Shown piece after piece: positions 1-11,889 of a stretch of 64,000 nucleotides of DNA. Source of the DNA: Tubulanus polymorphus (taxonomy: Eukaryota > Nemertea > Palaeonemertea > Tubulaniformes > Tubulanidae); assembly GCF_964204645.1 (NCBI RefSeq), contig NC_134030.1, positions 3,573,855 to 3,637,854 of the forward strand. Direction: 5' to 3'. The notes beneath the pieces are model-generated. The model was given only the letters and a program-made list of their open reading frames with translations, was not told where the DNA came from and did not search any database. The translations under genes were made by a program, and so were the position numbers. The first letter of the stretch is position 1. The number at the start of each line of letters is the position of its first letter.

Positions 1-245
1 CGCAACGTTCAAAAATGTGTAAAACGTGCTGATTTTGGCGAACAACAATGGCTGCCAGTCGGCCATCTTGATTCTGACAGGGCCAGTTTTTGGGCTGAAG
101 ATGGGTCTAGGGTAGATACATGTGTAACCCAAATATCAAAACTTCCCAAAATAACTGGATTCCGTCTACGGACGGACGGACGGACGACGGACGAAAAGTG
201 AACGCAATAGCCCGCTGGGACTAAAGTCCCAAGTGGGCTAAAAAA
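1..245. repeat. Dispersed repeat with ACGG tandem tail (left edge)
   Basis: A non-coding stretch with a run of ACGG units at about 165-196, followed by a short inverted segment (CTGGGACT...AGTCCCA) around 214-231. Blocks of this layout, ending in GACGGACGG runs, are common dispersed repeats in marine invertebrate genomes. That is recalled knowledge, and I cannot name the family. It is cut by the window edge. The open frame across it is a repeat artefact. Confidence 0.5.
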
Positions 246-980
246 AATTAACGCCTTGGTTCTATAAGTTACCACCAACTAATCATAGCCACTGTCTCTG
301 ATCCATGTTTCTCACCGCAACAAGGACAGACCGATAAGTTGTGTCAAATTTTCACCCACCCATTATGTTGGAATACGTCATAAAACATCACACATAGACA
401 TTTATAAAATCATATTAAAAATCTTTAAATATTTTGGATTATAAAATTAATTTAAATCTTAAGACTTAACGATTATTGAAATGATATTTCGTTTTTTTAC
501 CTTCATTTAAATCTTTGTAGCATTCTATTTTACTTTTCAAAATCATCATCTTAAGGTTTAAATTATATACATAAAAACTACAGAACGTCTTAAAAACACC
601 AATAATCACAATAATATTAAAATTAAATTTGATAAATAATAGTTTTGAGTGGAAACAAGAACTTTCGTAGAAAAAGCACATTTCAATTTTGATCAATACA
701 CTTCCAAACTGGGAGTCTGGGACGTGGTACTGAAACGCTCAAACATCTGACAATTACGACATCCATTCAATGACGTCTTCAAAATTTCAAAAAGATCGTC
801 AAAAAGATGTAGATGTGTCGAGCGACTAAGGTAGAGACAGATGTGTCTAGAAGATATGTAAAAATTTTCGAGACAATCATTCAAAGCGTTTTCAAAACTT
901 TCGAGAATAATTCTACGATGGACGAAAAGAAAACGCAACAAACACTATAACATACTAACATACGGCAGGAACCAACGCTT
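246..980. other. Intergenic, AT-rich, no gene seen
   Basis: Downstream flank of the first METTL24-like gene. It holds only short AT-rich open frames without recognisable domains (for example the minus-strand frame at 693-941). I find no splice-linked coding sequence. The 3' UTR of the neighbouring minus-strand gene should begin just below position 981. Confidence 0.5.
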
Positions 981-3236
981 TCAATTTTCTATAAACCTAG
1001 TATTTACATAGTATATTTCCTGGCAGCAGCGTTCAGTTTTGCCAGTAAGTGAAGAGACGTATGTCGGTGCCGCCATATTAGTATGAAAGTGATATATTTT
1101 AAATCCGTAGGCTTCGAGATTGTCGAATATCGCTAGATTCCGTCGTATTTCAATCATGTGTTTTTCCTCTTCTTTTGCGTTGCCTTTGTAAGCGTTATTT
1201 ATGTGATATTCAATTCCAATTTGTTTGACGCGATCAACTGTTCCCGCTTTCATCATTTGTGCCAATGTGTCCCATTCGGATGATTCGACGTCTATTTTGA
1301 AATAGTCTATAATTCTCTGAAAACAACAGGAAACATTTTCTTATTCTGTCATTGATAATCGTAAAATGCGTATCCTACAATGCGTACATTTTCGTGTCCC
1401 AATGATTTCATAATGCTGTCAACCGTCATCAACTTCCAACCGTTCTTATTCGTGAAATCAGTCCCAGACACTCCCAGATTGTGAAACTGGATATAATTTC
1501 CTCGTTTATAATCTTTCTGACCAATGCTTAAACGGCAATTAAAATGTATTCTGTTTAGGCAAGTGATTAGCCGTAATTTGAAGGACGCTTTAATTCAAAG
1601 ATTTACAGATCAAAAAGAGAATTTCGAATCTACCGTTACGGTATTAAGACCTACCTTGGATCAAACGCGTGTATTTCACAATTCAGATCTTTTGCCACGT
1701 GATCATCGAATGAGTAATCGTTAGCAATTCTGAGATATAGAAGAAAGTTTCAGGGGAAATCGATTTGAGTGCATTTCAATAACAGATAATCATTCGTATC
1801 AAACTCACAATGTTAGTTACGGTTACAGTATTTCAGATATGAATTCCCATTAAAGGACAAGGTACTGGTATTGACGATATTGGTGATCATTAAAAAGATT
1901 TGGCAGCGACAAGCTGTACATACATCTAATTTAACATTACTTTACTTTACTTTATTTTACTTTACTTGACTTAACATTACGGTACTTTACTTTATTTGAC
2001 AAACTCTTGGTCTTAATGCAAAGACAATTCGAGTGAACTTAGACACGTGACCGAGCGACCACTCAATACGATTATGACCAGTAATATTCTTATATCTTAC
2101 CCGAATGAATAAACCAGACAATTTCCTTTTTTCAAAGTATATGGTTCATCGACGCACATTTCCCAACCACCGTCACCGGCATTTCCAAAACGACGCATCT
2201 GTTTGCAATTGAAACTCTTGCGCAGTATTTTGCTACAATTCAAAGATACTCTCATACATGACTATGATACTCTCATACATGACTACATTTTACTCGAGTC
2301 AATAACTCAAGGCTAAGATGATTTTGATTAATCACTTAATCATATCATATCATTATGTTTTATATTCAACAATAGGGAAATTATTGGCCCGGCCGTCCCC
2401 CGGTTAAATCGGCCCTGCTTAGTCAGATTAAAATGTGAAAACTAATAATGTCCTCGTGACCCTTTCGTACATGACTGTAATGATTGAGGTGGGGTTTGTA
2501 ATTCAGCGTTGAATCTTTGCCTCAATGATCGTCAGAATGAAATGATTGTTTATTCTATTTGGATTCTAATGTCTAAATGGTTAATTTCTTTAATTTCTAT
2601 TGTTTGTGGCTGTTGCCTTACCTATGATAAAGATTGAACAACTCGAGATGACCTTTCGGATATTGGAGCTTGTCTGCCACCACGGGCTTCTCTAACACTT
2701 TCTATATAATAAAAACAGGAAACTCAATCTTGTTATAAAATATGCAGCAAATTCCTATGATTTATCATAATTAAGATAGTTTAAGGCGTTATTTTCATCA
2801 GCAATCACATAGCACCATTTTTTATGTAGCGTTGTATGAATTGGATAAATAACAGGTCTTGTTCCAAATAAGTTGCTATACGGTGTTTTGGGTGCTTCGT
2901 AAGGATTTGCTTTATGCTAGTGATTTAGAAATCTACGTAATATAAAAAATGACCAGCTCCACGCGGTAATGCATTTCATGAATACAATTCCATCTGCATT
3001 TTATATATGCCAAAATTCCTATATACATGTACATTTTTCAATACTTTTAGATATAACAACAGCCTACATACCGGTACTGCTATATCAGCTTTCATGACGG
3101 TTGATGATGATAACGTGTCGTGCCTGTTCCCAAAATAGCGGAAAAATCCTCGGCCGCAAATCAACACAACCACGACCAATAAGAGTAAAGGTCCAATTTT
3201 ATTCAGCTTCATTTCGCTCGTAAGACCCTTAGCCAC
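981..3236 (-). CDS. METTL24-like methyltransferase, copy 1 (6 exons)
   Basis: Predicted single-pass membrane-anchored methyltransferase of the Methyltransf_22 / METTL24 type; substrate unknown. Coding exons on the minus strand: 3236-3072, 2701-2622, 2232-2101, 1729-1655, 1526-1388, 1316-981. They total 927 nt (308 aa), and all GT-AG phases agree. Seen in the protein: a hydrophobic anchor at about residues 15-29; the RRFGNAGDGGW motif at about 94-104; LVYSFGIANDYSFDD at the motif-I position; HAFDPS near 147-152; FHNLGVSG; KIDVESSEW near 204-212; and a C-terminal CCQEIYY. The start is the first Met of the anchor exon; a second Met (3212) is possible. The next gene upstream on the same strand is a close paralogue with matching intron positions. 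SAM binding is inferred from family membership. Confidence 0.85.
1930..2000. repeat. ACTTT-type simple repeat in intron
   Basis: Imperfect tandem ACTTT/ATTTT units inside the third intron of METTL24-like copy 1. No other function is visible. Confidence 0.7.
2245..2286. repeat. 21-bp direct duplication
   Basis: Two adjacent copies of a 21-bp unit beginning GATACTCTCATACATGAC, differing at the last base. It lies just upstream (in gene orientation) of the acceptor for exon 3 of METTL24-like copy 1. Confidence 0.8.
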
Positions 3237-3470
3237 TGCTGAAGAATAGTAAATCTTGTTCTAAAACGAGTTTGAGACTAGTACAAAGACCCTATCTTTG
3301 TACAGGAAAACATATTTTGTAGGTCAGAAGTGATTTCGATATCTACAAAATCGTATGTACACAACCAAAATTCATGAATTTCTGACACAACCGACAGTAT
3401 GAGCATAGCATATTTACCTATACAACTCCATATATTTACATGGTAAATTATTCGTAAATAAAATATAATT

Positions 3471-3508
3471 ATCATCATCATCATCATCATCATCATCATA
3501 ATAATAAC
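3471..3508. repeat. ATC/ATA trinucleotide microsatellite
   Basis: About ten ATC units followed by ATA units, upstream of METTL24-like copy 1. Read on the minus strand it gives a run of Met codons. That is a repeat artefact, not a gene. Confidence 0.9.
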
Positions 3509-3590
3509 ATATGACCATATATTTCAATAACAACCCACATAATTCAAGGCAAATAATAATCAAGTCATAGAATCTTTTTTATCTTATAGG

Positions 3591-4404
3591 GATTTATTGA
3601 CCCTGTTATTTATTTGATTGGTATAGATTTCGTTTGGCTTTTTGAATAGTTGTCTCTTACCAACCCACCACACCTGCCGGGAGCGAAACCGTGACGACCA
3701 AAAACATATGTGTTTTTCAAACATTTGATTATAGATAATTACTGCACTTCGATTCTAGATTAAATATGATCGTTTTAAATGCAAGTAACACTTCAAGTAT
3801 AAAATACATGAGGTTATTGTTGCGCGACCATTGCATTTCAGTAGTGTCACTAAAAGTACAGTTCGGCGTCTGTGCATATGATACCCGTTTCAACCCGTTC
3901 CAACTTCCTCTTTTCTGTAGCAGGAGTTTACAGCTGTTCACTGTAGTTTCATATTGTGTGAGTTAAAGTCAATAGAGCGATTAATTGATATTTCATAAAT
4001 TTTGCTGAAATCTCCACGGCAACGGAAACATAAGTGATTTTGACCAGAGTTATGCCCGACGAACACGGCTTCCATCAAAGCTTCCACAATACCTACGATG
4101 AGATGATGTGAAAACTAAATGTACTCATGCACAACTGCATGGTGCAACAACTATTTTTTACGCGTTTATACGCGTACTTTACGTTTACCGATGATGGTTG
4201 CCACGCACTTTATACTGTATAGAATTATGATTAGATTTAATGAATGTGCACCGGCAGCTGTTGAGATAAATAGATATAGCGGTCACCTGGGTTAGCTGGT
4301 TTAGCGAACCCCCTGTTTCGCTCCCGGCAGGTGGGGTGGGTTTGTAAGACACACAGCACAAAAAACCAAACGAGCTACCTATCAAATAAATAACAGGGTC
4401 AATC
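3591..4404. mobile_element. Foldback / MITE-like element, about 0.8 kb
   Basis: The left arm (about 3591-3690) and right arm (about 4315-4404) are imperfect inverted repeats of some 90 bp. Shared blocks include TTGACCCTGTTATTTATTTG at the outer side and CACCTGCCGGGAGCGAAAC at the inner side. The roughly 620 bp between the arms encodes nothing I recognise. The layout fits a non-autonomous foldback transposon. It sits between the two METTL24-like genes. Confidence 0.65.
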
Positions 4405-5716
4405 GCTATTTTACGAACAGATAGCTGAGTGAATTATTTTTTCGTTTAATTCACTACATCACATAAACTGTACTAAAGAAATATCAAGAGGACGCTCAAT
4501 GTATTTTTGACACCATAGTGTACGCTTAATTCTTATTGTCAAAAATAGAGAGAAATCAAATATATGAAATCGTATAATTGAAATTGCCCTGCGACCTATC
4601 ACAAATGTGAATGATCGGTGTGAATGATCTCAAAGTCTACATTTATATGTCAGTGATAAGACTGATAAGACCATGAACCTAACTACGTACACAGTCTACG
4701 TACGATCTTGGAGTATTCCAATGTAGTCTAGTACGGTACCTAGCCGTTACCTATGGTTACCCGTAAACAACGAAGAAACATAAGAATGATGCTGCAGAAT
4801 GATGAGCTAAATCTCACTCGCGTGTGAACTGTTATTGTTATTTCACATATATTAGTATGAGATGTATGATTCGGAAAGAAGCCGTGAAAATTAGTCAATT
4901 CTCTCTTCCACTAAGAAGCCTTGAGGAGACACCTACCTTCCTTACCGTTTTTCCTGTATTCCTCATGTGGCGAGCGGCCGTCAATAATGTTGGGGCGCTG
5001 ACGATCGTTCATTCGTATTCGTACATGGATTGAGGCTCCATCCATCGGTAACTCGTAAAATGAACATCGAGTCGTGAGGATCCGTCCGTGTTGAGAATAT
5101 CCCAGCCGTCAGTGAGATTTTACGGACCCAAACCCGGAGCTGAGATCCACCAGTGGAATGAGTAAAGACCTTGATTTCTACAGTCTCTCATATTCTTCTC
5201 CGAATTGGTATGGTTCACACGTGGTCCTAATCATTACGCATAATATTTGTTAACGTTCACCGGCTAAGGTTTTTGCAGTATCTTTGGCGTTTTGACATCT
5301 CTGACACCAATTTATGTTGAAGATTTTCAAACTGCATATCTTTGTTACATCAATTAAGCAATTGCATATTGTATATCATCTAATTATCTAGTGACGGTTT
5401 TCTTTTCTTATTCATCATTTGTGACAAAGCATGAATGATTATATATTCTTGAGATTGTTTTTTGGGAGAGAAAGAGTTCAGCTCCCTTAGTCATCATACA
5501 TAAAAATATCTTCTTAGCCAGCTAGCCGTTGGAATAACAGCTGACCATTTATAGTTAGAAATGTCGGTATAGTAATACACTGATTATCATTAATGGGATT
5601 TTCCTCTGTATCAGTAGTTTGATATGACGTTGAACCACGGTTCAGGAATGTTTGTCTCTACTGTTAACAAATAAAACCAAACAACAATGTATCGTCAATT
5701 TACTTTATGACTTTAT
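4405..5716. other. Intergenic between METTL24-like copies, no gene seen
   Basis: AT-rich sequence with only short unsupported open frames. It should hold the promoter and 5' UTR of copy 1 (reading leftward) and the 3' end of copy 2. No conserved motif is recognisable. Confidence 0.4.
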
Positions 5717-5721
5717 TTATT
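5714..5721 (-). terminator. Poly(A) signal overlapping stop codon of METTL24-like copy 2
   Basis: On the minus strand the last codons read GAA TAA ATA AAG, so the TAA stop is embedded in AATAAATAAA. Either this hexamer is used, giving a very short 3' UTR, or a later signal is used. Confidence 0.45.
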
Positions 5722-8700
5722 CAGATATCTTAGTATTCACATAATATATTTCCTGACAGCAGCGTTCATTTTTACCAGTAAGCGAAGAGACGTATGGATT
5801 AGCGACGATATTTGTGTGAAAATGATATATCTTAAATCCGTAGGCTTCAAGATTATCAAATATAGTTAAATGTCGTCGTATTTCATTCTTATGTTTTGCT
5901 TCGTATTCCTTGTTGCCTTGATTAGCATTATGTATGTGATATTCGACTCCTATTTGTTTAACGCGATTGAAAGTTCCTGCTTTTATCATTTGTTCAAACG
6001 TGTCCCATTCGGAGTATTCTACATCTATTTTGAAGAAGTCTATAATCCTCTAAAATAGAACAAGAAAACAAACTTGAAAGTTTATCGATGCCGCTTGAAA
6101 TGAAAATGATTATCAAAATCTATCGGAAATGAAACAGAGAGCCGTGAAATATATTCAATTACAAAGTGAACGCCAATATTCGAAACTGAAATTGTTATTT
6201 TGAAACGCCAATATTGATGACCTAGTACACACCGACTCACACAATGAAAACCCAAATGCGTACTGATATAAACGAAGAACAGAGTATTTCACTTCTTGCA
6301 TGGCGCATTGCACGGAATTTTTTTTAACTTGGCCCGAATCAGCCCCCATGATTTATACATACTGATGATACAAAAATAACAATGATTTATATGTCTGACT
6401 GACATGCAGGCATACGTACATTTTCGTGTCCCAACGATTTCATAATGCTGTCAACCGTCATCAACTTCCAACCGTTATTATTCGTGAAATCAGTCCCAGA
6501 CACTCCCAGATTGTGAAACTGGATATAATTACCTCGTTTATGATCCTGCTGGTGCATGCTTAAATGATAGACAAGATGAAATATCATGGGCAGCAAAATA
6601 GATTATTTATCAGTTGGGATTTTGTTGATATGAGCATAGCCTATAACTGATCATCTTGGTGTCCCATTGGTCGCAGTGTTCTAAAAATGCTACCAACGTG
6701 TGTACTGCAGATTCCGCCTGAACTCGGTACTGCACATGTATTATCGAGAATAAGGGGAATGGAGACGGCTTTCCAAATAGATTTTTGTAAAACGTAAGAC
6801 TAAGGTGATGCTGCATAAAAGGGTAGATTTAATGTAATTCAAAACCCCTTAGCGACATCTGTGGTTATATTAATTTGATTCACGCATATATCCCCTGACA
6901 AGGAAATGATTGAATATGATCGCAGTTTATACTCATTAGAAAATGTTATTTATTTTGTTACATTGTTTTCATGGATTTAGAATGGAACCGGCCCCAGGAG
7001 ACATACGCCATCGTTTGATTTCAATCTATTTCATATGGTTCTAATGGTTTCGGGGCCGCCACGAAAGGCCAGTTGTAATTAGATGACTGAATAAACGTGT
7101 ATATAATATTGCACTGTTTCAGACTTACGTACGCATTTTAGCGACTGTCGTAAAAGCATCTGATTTCTCAACGTTATACTACATGTCGATGATAGATTTA
7201 ACGCTTTAATGATTCTCAAAGATTACGTATACGGCAAAGGACGCAATTTTTGGCAGGGTGATAAAATTTTAGCCTGGCAGTGTGGCCTAACAAGCCGACC
7301 TGCCCTGCTCCGTTCAGAACACTGCACGTGTTATACACATTTTCGTCTAATTTCCGTTCGTTGGGAACCTTATCACATGTACTTTTTGTGGTTCTGTCCA
7401 TTTGACATAATAAATAAACGATTTTATGAATCATTTCATCGTCGATACTTCGATATCGAGTGGATGTCGAGTATTTATCGAACAAAAATCGAGTAGATGA
7501 GCGGAAAGCGTCCCTCTGAGAGTCGATGGCTGCGTACCTGGGATCGAACGAATGTATTTCGCAATTAAATTCTGTCGCTACACTGTCGTCAAATGTGAAG
7601 TCATTGTCAATTCTAAAAATAAGTGTTAAAGAATTAGATATTTGCTAGTATAGCCATTTAATCATCAAGCGTTTTCAACTACTCACAAACATTAAAACAG
7701 AAATCTCAGTTCGTTGCAAGTTACTAAGAATAGAATGCGGTGGTGATAAATTGTTTTTGATTATCTTTAACTTGTTTATTTGTTAAGTCCAAATAAGTGA
7801 TGTGAATGAAAATAAACAAATTCTGTCTTATAAAGCTAATACGAATATGAGTAGATTAGTAATACCCGAATGAATAAACCAGACAATTCCCTTTTCTTAA
7901 ATTGTATGGTACGTCGAGACACATATCCCAACCACCGTCACCGGCATTTCCAAAACGACGCATCTGTTGACAAGTGAAATCTTTATGCAGTATTTTGCTG
8001 TAATAGAATATGAAAGTGGAATGTCGAGGTGCATCATTTGATTCCAATCTATTTCATATGATTCTATAGGTTTTGTTTGAATAAATCTATGGATCATGGA
8101 TGACGTCGGGACCGCCTCGAAAGGCCAGTTGTAATCAGATGACTTAAACGTGTGAATGAACGATGAATAAACGTGTATATACTACACTGTTTCCAACTTA
8201 CGTACCTATGATAAAGTTTGAACAACTCGAGATAATCAGTCGGGTAAACCGGCTCCTGTTTCTGTGAATGAATGACATAAAGATGATTAGCAAATAGCCC
8301 GCCGTGCAACGAAGGTTTTATGATTGAATTTGAGTTGATTAATCTGCTTCTCGTGTGGAAACCCCGGTCTAAACTAGGGATCGTCTCATTTATTTGATCG
8401 GGAGATTTGATTTGACTTGATTTGGATGGTCGGTCGAATTTACATGTTTGTTTAAATCCGAGTATATACTTGGAAAAATTTTCATTTATATGGTTGTATA
8501 GATATTGATGCGGGACAGATAACGTGCGCCCGTGGAGACCGGGTCCTTCACGGGTGTTCGAATACCGATCGACCTACTGAAGATGCCTCGTGCCAGTTTG
8601 GTAGCAAAACTGTAGCAAACAAATATGACGATCGTAAGAAAAATCAAACAAATTTTTAACCTTACTGCGACTATGACTGTATGATGTTTTAGATCTGACA

Positions 8701-10740
8701 ACAGATGGGCAGATATGAAACCGGCGTTTAATCGAGTGGGGGCATATTGTTTCAACTATAACAACATAACATGTACGAGAAAAATCCCACAATAATTCAG
8801 CCAAAGATGTAACGGTTTTGAGCAAAAGAGTATATATTTTGTGCATCGTTTTTGCTATATAAACTAATAGCCATCCTCAGGCGTCCTGATACAAATATAT
8901 TTACAAGATACAGCACACTTTGCTTAATTCGGATCTTTTGGGACCAAGACAAATACTCCTCCCGAGTTGGAGTTTAGAAGATCAAAATCGGTTTTGGTAG
9001 TTGCCTATGAAAATCGTTGTATACCAGGTCATTTCATTCTAAAATCAAGTATTTTTTGAAGAGGTTCACTTGCTACATTAAATGAAATCGGTATGTCGGT
9101 ATGTTCGCACGTCCCTATGGCGTAATGTCGTAAGATTCAATCAGTCCAATATTGGCGGATTAATTCCAAATACCAGTCCAATGTGATAAAGTCTCTGCTG
9201 GAACTATTTAATGCTATAATGGACTTGAGCCGATTTTTCTACTCTTTGTAGATGGTATTCGATTGATTGATTGATTCGCAGCTTTGTGTGGAAATAATTG
9301 CAAACGAACATCTGTTCATGGATGAACATATGTTGATATGTACAATGGCTTCTTTTGGGGGATTTCATCGTTCTTGTCGTAGACAGATCTGTCAATAGTC
9401 GATGCAACAAAATCAAATAAGCCATTCTTATTTGGATTTCTCATTATTTATACCTATGTAAAATACTCGATACACATTGCATGATTTAATTTCTTTACAT
9501 GGACACGGCGCAGGGAAACACGGAAACAAGAGACAGAAATATGTTTCCGAGCGTTTCCTTGCGTTGTGTGCGTTCACGAGAAACATGGTTTCGGAAACCA
9601 ATTTTTCCGAAATTAGATATACATGTATGTGTTATTTCCGTGGTTCCCTGCATGCGTGCATTGGGCTTAACGGTCGTTGTTTAACATTTTCGATACACAG
9701 CCCATAATAGAAACTGATGATATTTCATCATCACAGCTAACGACAGTAGTCTATGTGTGATATGAAATACATGCAATATTGTATTAGTTCTCGTCCATGA
9801 AATATTCAGTATTACGTATATCGTTTTCAGATTCACTGGTCCGATAAAAAGTCCTTCAACATTGAAGAGTTTTTCGATGATTTCGACTTTCAAAAAAAAT
9901 CAACTGAAAAGTTGGTGTAAAGGAAAAGCTATGGTACTTCTTTCAGCAGAGTAGCAATACTCAGACGTGGAGAAAAATCAAAAATCAAAAACGGAGGAAA
10001 CGACGTTTCGAACTCTCTCAGGATATCATTTCAGGTGTCATCATAAGTACAATTAAAACCCATACCTATCATAGAACCCATACTGACCATAGAACTTATG
10101 ATTGATCTGAAAAACATGACGCGTTATTTCGATAAAAGCAGAGAAATTAGTAAATTATCACATTGGCCACATTCTCGGGTATTTTATACAATGTCCTAGT
10201 CGCCATGCGTGCCATTAAATATAGTACTTGCCTAACTGGGACAAACTGAGACCGGCGAAATTACTCCAATTTAAAGCACAATGCCGTCAGAATTTAGGCT
10301 AAAATAAAATGATTCCTTGTTTCTCCAAATTGGCTAGGCTATTTTGTAAACTGCAATAAAGATCTGTAATCAGTTCATTTCTATAGCAGCCGGGTTTGTT
10401 GTTGTTAGTTTGATCGTGATTTAAAAAAATGTTATGTACATAGGCGGCCGGCCAGGTCTGCTTTAAAGCTCTGTTGGAATGAGAAAGAAGGTATCAATTT
10501 TTTCTAGCCTAAGGATCGGAAAAAACGCTAGGAGGTCAGAATGAATCAGTGAAAAGTCCAGTTGGGTGAGGTTAACTGGTACAAAGTTCAACTGAAATTA
10601 TGATACGGGATGATAATTACCATTATAATTGGGGCTGATATTTTCTGCCGCTCTTCCTTTTGAAAAAATCTTTGGATAAATCCTTTTCCGAGAATCAAAA
10701 CCGCCAATGCGATGAAAATGAAAATCCACGGTTGTTTCAT
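5717..10740 (-). CDS. METTL24-like methyltransferase, copy 2 (6 exons)
   Basis: Paralogue of the neighbouring copy. Minus-strand coding exons: 10740-10621, 8261-8206, 7997-7866, 7612-7538, 6558-6420, 6049-5717; 855 nt, 284 aa. The four inner and terminal exons have the same phases as copy 1, and three have identical lengths (132, 75, 139 nt). Exon 1 encodes a signal-anchor (MKQPWIFIFIALAVLILGKG). Exon 2 is 24 nt shorter than in copy 1. Conserved motifs are RRFGNAGDGGW, LVYSFGIDNDFTFDD, HSFDPS, FHNLGVSGTDF, KIDVEYSEW and CCQEIYY. The stop codon lies within an overlapping AATAAA signal. Assignment of exon 1, across a 2.36-kb intron, rests on phase, strand and similarity of the anchor; it is the least certain exon. 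The substrate is unknown. Confidence 0.8.
7005..7133. repeat. Partial duplicate of the copy 2 second-intron segment
   Basis: This stretch resembles 8036-8206. Shared blocks include CAATCTATTTCATATG, AAAGGCCAGTTGTAAT, AGATGACT and AATAAACGTGTATATA. Similarity stops at the splice-donor region of exon 2 (ACTTACGTAC), so the exon itself was not carried. It looks like a relic of local duplication inside METTL24-like copy 2. Confidence 0.6.
9985..10040 (-). repeat. Repeat fragment with GAAACGTCGTTTC core
   Basis: The segment contains the near-palindrome GAAACGACGTTTCG and, on the minus strand, CTGAAATGAT upstream of GAAACGTC. Similar blocks accompany Penelope-like elements and degenerate hammerhead motifs in invertebrates (recalled knowledge). 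No reverse transcriptase is seen nearby, so only a fragment is claimed. It lies in intron 1 of METTL24-like copy 2. Confidence 0.3.
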
Positions 10741-11889
10741 CGCTGATACTTCGTGTGGAACGAGTTTGTAGCAGCTAATGTGAAAGGGTGTTCGCTCAGC
10801 TGGTGTCGCATCGAGCGCATCGTCCCATCTGTGTCGACTATCAGCGTGATTCTCTGTATCACTGTCGTTGGTATCTTATGCTCGAGTGATATTTCTGTTG
10901 AATATCGATGTTACAACCCAGGTGCCACATATTTTTAACCATAGATTTTTTCTGTGTACACAAAATAACATGATAAATCGTCCGAGGACATTATACATAT
11001 GTGGTTGAACTGCCAAAGTAAAATATTGGTGCAGATGACGACTACTATCATATGATATAAGGTTAATACACTTTTGAAGAAAAGAAAATATCTGCTAATA
11101 GGCTTGCTGGTTCGCGGTCAGCTGCGGTGTCCACAAAAATACTACTTCAGAGTTTTAAATTCAACTGCATTTACAATGGAAAATATTGTGTAAATATGTG
11201 TGTAACGTTCTTCTAGTATTTAGGACGTTAGCTATTAGTCAAAAACCTTGCAGTCTTGGCTAGCTTGTAGTTTAACGCGGAATTTAAATTTTGGTAACCA
11301 TATGATCGGTTCTTTAAACTGGGGTTCTCGTAAAATGAAATAAATCGTCTTATCTCCTAGGAAGACTGAAGTTTATTTGCATACCGGTGCGACGAGCGGT
11401 TTTACGCTTTATTAAAAGATGTGCTGTGTACTCCGGCGAATCCCGACCGATTGAAATCCCCTTAGTTATACATATAAAAATGATAAAGTATGAGGCCTAC
11501 GTGACTCGGAAGCTTAACACCCGGATCCTTTCTTTACGACTACGGGCCGGTTTGATCGAAAGAGTAGGCTTACGTTACAGTGAAGAGGTTAAATGCAGTC
11601 TTAGTTTTAAATTGAAATAGGGTGCCAAACCGACGGGGAGAGTCAGTGCTATATTCCAAAGTGACATGGAGAAAAAGCCGACGAGCGGATTTTGGAGCGG
11701 AACCTGGCAAGCGAGGATGTGTTTTACGAGCTCCAGCATGCCGCTCAATATCGCTGTCGAGATAGTTCGAATCCCATTTTATTGAATATCTATTACATCA
11801 ACACCGTAACAAAAGTGTTAAAGCGTAAGTATTACATCTGCACCACAACAAATTGCTAAAATCGTCATTGACAACGCTCCTAAATAAAG
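10741..11889. promoter_or_regulatory. Shared divergent promoter interval (METTL24-like copy 2 / CFAP44)
   Basis: About 1.15 kb separates the two start codons, which point away from each other, so both promoters should lie here. I found no full RFX X-box, TATA box or YY1 site that I would defend. The small open frames inside (10753-10938, 11387-11620) have no family features. Confidence 0.45.

Noticed and set aside
3278-3499. Minus-strand frame starting with nine Met codons
   Set aside because: Produced by the ATC microsatellite.
7216-7485. Frames on both strands at 7209-7496
   Set aside because: They sit in a METTL24-like copy 2 intron between well-supported exons, with no phase-compatible splice sites or recognised domain.
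11690-11780. Second GTTCGAATCCC word near the CFAP44 start
   Set aside because: No cloverleaf can be drawn and the upstream A-box is missing.
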